Assembly (NCBI GenBank): GCA_022800815.1 | Contig: JAAWRC010000013.1 | Span: forward strand, 21,855-85,854 | Length of the DNA stretch: 64,000 nt | Direction of reading: 5' to 3' | DNA from: Lachnospiraceae bacterium | GTDB lineage: Bacteria; Bacillota; Clostridia; Lachnospirales; Lachnospiraceae | Part shown: one piece after another, positions 62,381 to 64,000 of the stretch | How positions within the stretch are numbered: the stretch's first letter is position 1 | Layout of the letters: the number at the start of each line of letters is the position of its first letter | Position numbers and translations under genes: made by a program | Notes under the pieces: generated by a model | Seen by the model: only the letters and a program-made list of their open reading frames with translations | The model's database searches: none | What the model was told of the DNA's origin: nothing

Positions 62381-62798
62381 ATGAGGCTGAATGTGGATAT
62401 TCTTGTGCAGCACCTGGAAAAGAAATACCGGCTGCACGCATATGGGAGCCGCAGGAGGGAGCTGGAGCTTCGCCGGCCGGAGTTTTTATGGATATATGGA
62501 GGGGACGGTGTTCTGCCAGAACCATTGCTATCTGGAGATGGCGGACCGCCTCCCGCCAAATCCTGCGGCGAAGGAAGGAAGCGTGGTGATCGTGCTGGAG
62601 ACCTTGAATCAGAATGAGGTCTTTAATTATCTGCAGGAGGTGAATAACCGGTTTGACGAGTGGGAGATGGGATTGTTCCGGATCCTGGGACAGAATGGCT
62701 CCGTGCAGGACATGCAGGACGTCAGTTTTCCGATCCTGGAAAATCCCGTCATGGTGACGGATTTTGACTATCATTACACCACAGCAGAAGGAGGATGA
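62381..62798 (+). pseudogene. PucR-type regulator, N-terminal fragment with frameshift
   Basis: AGGAGGGG and ATG at 62381 open a frame reading MRLNVDILVQHLEKKYRLHA to about 62490. The protein-like text then continues in another frame (YMEGTVFCQNHCYLEMADRL, NQNEVFNYLQEVNNRFDEWE, VSFPILENPVMVTDFDYHY) to a stop at 62798. The shift lies near a run of five T at 62482-62486. The layout resembles the N-terminal domain of PucR/CdaR regulators; the helix-turn-helix end is absent. Family assignment is moderate. Confidence 0.55.
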
Positions 62799-63000
62799 GG
62801 AACTTAAAAAAGCAGCATAATCTTTCGGCTTTTTTTGTCCAAAGCATTGACATAGATCCAGCAGGCGATATACCAAGTGAGTCAGCAACCCTTACCTGTC
62901 CGGGACCCAATTTTTCACGGTGCTGGTGAAAGGCTTCCCTTAACCGCCGTTCAAACTGTTCTTCCGGTGATTTTCGATTGGTTAAATTTGTTTTTTCCAT
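62749..63000 (-). CDS. Possible small protein, hypothetical
   Basis: An 83-codon frame starts MEKTNLTNRKSPEEQFERRL, with GAGG a few bases upstream of the ATG. The first 45 residues look like a charged helix and a helix-turn-helix-like end; the rest runs into the antisense of the PucR remnant and is probably not natural. It may be the 5' part of a broken gene. No family recognised. Confidence 0.3.
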   Translation of the reverse strand: MEKTNLTNRKSPEEQFERRLREAFHQHREKLGPGQVRVADSLGISPAGSMSMLWTKKAERLCCFFKFLILLLLWCNDSQNPSP

Positions 63001-63100
63001 AAGAACCTCATGTCATTTTTTAATGTTCGTTACCGAATTGGTTGATTGGTTTCAAAAATGCCATGGCAAAAGGGCCCGCTGACGTCTGTGCGGGCCCCAG

Positions 63101-63210
63101 AATAAAAACATCCTGCCGCCAGTCCCTTAGAAATAGATTAGAATCTTGGTTTTCCGCAGGGGCGTCTCCGGAAACGCCCCTGCCGGGACTGGCGGCAGGA
63201 TGTTTTTATT
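63101..63210. repeat. Perfect 26-bp inverted repeat with nested hairpin
   Basis: Bases 63101-63126 (AATAAAAACATCCTGCCGCC and six more) are exactly complementary to 63185-63210. The 58-base loop contains a 10-bp stem (GCAGGGGCGT, 63156-63165, with 63174-63183). A GC-rich stem (GGGCCCGC, 63072, with 63090-63097) lies just to the left. The T-rich ends on both strands fit a bidirectional terminator or the ends of a small mobile element. Confidence 0.7.
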
Positions 63211-63611
63211 AAGTTCTTATGAAAACGCTTGACAACCTTACTCTAAATGCTAGCATATATAGAGAGAAGTGATAAAGAGAAGGGATAGAAAAGGAAGTAG
63301 CGGGTTATCAAGTTTATTTTCAAAGATAGAATGGGGTATGGGGCAAAGCCCCAGGTAGGGTAGGAAGTGGCCGTATGGCCACTTCCTTAAAAAAAGAAAA
63401 AATGAAACAAAAAATAAGTGGTGAAATGTAGGAAATTGAAAAAGGGGAAAATAGTCACCTTATGGAAGAAACAGGAACAGAGCGGTAAGGAAGGGTGTGC
63501 CGCCTGACGGGAACCGGCTTTCATGGTCTGTCTGGTATCCGGCAGGAATTTGTAAGATAGGTCGCTTATAAAAGAAACGTTCGGTGTTCTTTTATGTGGA
63601 TAATGTAAAAA
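63211..63611. other. AT-rich gap with short hairpins, no gene seen
   Basis: A possible promoter (TTGACA 63230-63235, TAGCAT 16 bp on) is followed by a GGGGC/GCCCC stem and a perfect 10-bp stem (63363-63372 with 63377-63386) ending in TTAAAAAAA. No convincing coding frame was found on either strand. Base composition is poorer in G+C than the rest of the window. Confidence 0.4.
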
Positions 63612-63640
63612 AACCCATCGGAATTAATCCGATGGGCTTT
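63612..63640 (-). terminator. Terminator of the right-edge gene
   Basis: CCCATCGG and CCGATGGG (63614-63636) form a stem around AATTAAT. Read on the minus strand it is followed by a run of seven T. Confidence 0.85.
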
Positions 63641-63652
63641 CTTATCTTGTTG

Positions 63653-64000
63653 TTACTTCGTTGCGCCGCAATCGCAGTAGTGGTAATCCGTGTATTCCAC
63701 GTTCTGATAGTAACCCTGATCCTCGTCATGAGACCCTACCTGAACGGTTTCCGTACCAACTACACGTACTTCGCTCCAATAACCGTCGTCTTCTCCGGCA
63801 AGAATATGATTAGCCGCATGTACGGCAAAGGATGAGTCATCTGCCCTGAATTCTGCCCCACAGTTACAAATGATGAAAGTAAACGTTTGTTCTCTCGTTT
63901 CGTAGTCAGGAACACTTACGATGTTGGATACCCATTCCTGCCTGGTCGCCTTGTGCTCTTTCCACTGGTGCTCATGAGCCGGGGCCTGCGTCGGTGCGGG
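63653..64000 (-). CDS. C-terminal part of a Cys/His-motif, probably surface protein (start outside window)
   Basis: The minus strand is open from the window edge to a TAA at 63653-63655, giving 115 residues. It reads AHEHQWKEHKATRQEWVSN, then TFIICNCGAEFRADDSSFAV with HAANH, and ends YHYCDCGATK. Paired CxC motifs with nearby His suggest zinc-stabilised units, like the tails of some secreted clostridial proteins. A Pro/Ala-rich region at the edge hints at a linker. A good terminator follows. I cannot assign a family. Confidence 0.65.
   Translation of the reverse strand, partial: PAPTQAPAHEHQWKEHKATRQEWVSNIVSVPDYETREQTFTFIICNCGAEFRADDSSFAVHAANHILAGEDDGYWSEVRVVGTETVQVGSHDEDQGYYQNVEYTDYHYCDCGATK

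Noticed and set aside
63584..63835. 83-codon plus-strand frame near the right edge
   Set aside because: It is antisense to the partial Cys-motif gene on the minus strand and overlaps its terminator.

Overview
The window looks like chromosome of a spore-forming Clostridia, most likely a fairly GC-rich Lachnospiraceae-type gut anaerobe. The evidence is a hrcA-grpE-dnaK-dnaJ operon behind a CIRCE operator, a pyrK/pyrD-type dihydroorotate dehydrogenase, a PdaA-type deacetylase of spore cortex, a TPP riboswitch on thiT, YesM/YesN-type regulators next to an mgl sugar transporter, and tRNA genes without encoded CCA. The species cannot be fixed from this alone. No rRNA, intact insertion sequence, prophage or CRISPR array was seen.

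Layout, left to right. 1-5.8 kb: end of a chemoreceptor, ispF, lepA, a 240-bp palindrome, hemW and a small membrane protein. 5.8-8.0 kb: an HxlR regulator diverging from a zinc macrodomain/SirTM sirtuin pair (reversible protein ADP-ribosylation), flanked by two copies of a repeat. 8.1-13.4 kb: heat-shock operon. 13.6-18.8 kb: pyrC-pyrF-pyrK-pyrD-pyrE, split by a 181-bp palindrome. 18.8-22.8 kb: small membrane proteins, an HD phosphohydrolase and an M29 aminopeptidase. 22.8-26.4 kb: purE-purM-purN-purD. 26.4-27.2 kb: a gutted HEPN/MNT toxin-antitoxin pair. 27.3-28.6 kb: a CyuA-like cysteine desulfidase. 28.6-37.9 kb: response regulator, histidine kinase, two anchored sugar-binding-like proteins, then mglB-mglA-mglC. 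38.1-40.3 kb: a DinJ/YafQ pair and collapsed corrinoid methyltransferase genes. 40.3-48.9 kb: truA, a cation efflux protein, a truncated RHS-type surface protein, and a two-domain c-di-GMP response regulator with an Hpt protein. 49-51.6 kb: thiT with riboswitch, pdaA and six tRNA genes. 51.6-55.3 kb: a two-component system and a damaged PrsW-FHA/PP2C locus. 55.4-62.1 kb: dtd, a HAAS-domain protein, an Asn/Ser/Gln-rich protein, a rhodanese, an RNA methyltransferase, a C1-family protease, rdgB, a phosphodiesterase and a CmpB-like membrane protein. 62.2-64 kb: a broken PucR-type regulator, inverted repeats and the end of a secreted Cys-rich protein.

Two themes stand out. First, several intergenic regions hold long imperfect palindromes of about 165-240 bp; two of them share a core and a third partial copy flanks the macrodomain/sirtuin cassette. 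Second, many accessory genes have lost internal or terminal segments, often in frame and often including the catalytic core: MNT, HEPN, a corrinoid protein fused to a DUF2284-like tail, a methyltransferase, RHS, PrsW and PP2C. This suggests decay mainly by deletion. The best candidates for follow-up are the repeat-flanked ADP-ribosylation cassette, the palindrome family, the kinase with two anchored binding proteins, and the in-frame fusion proteins.
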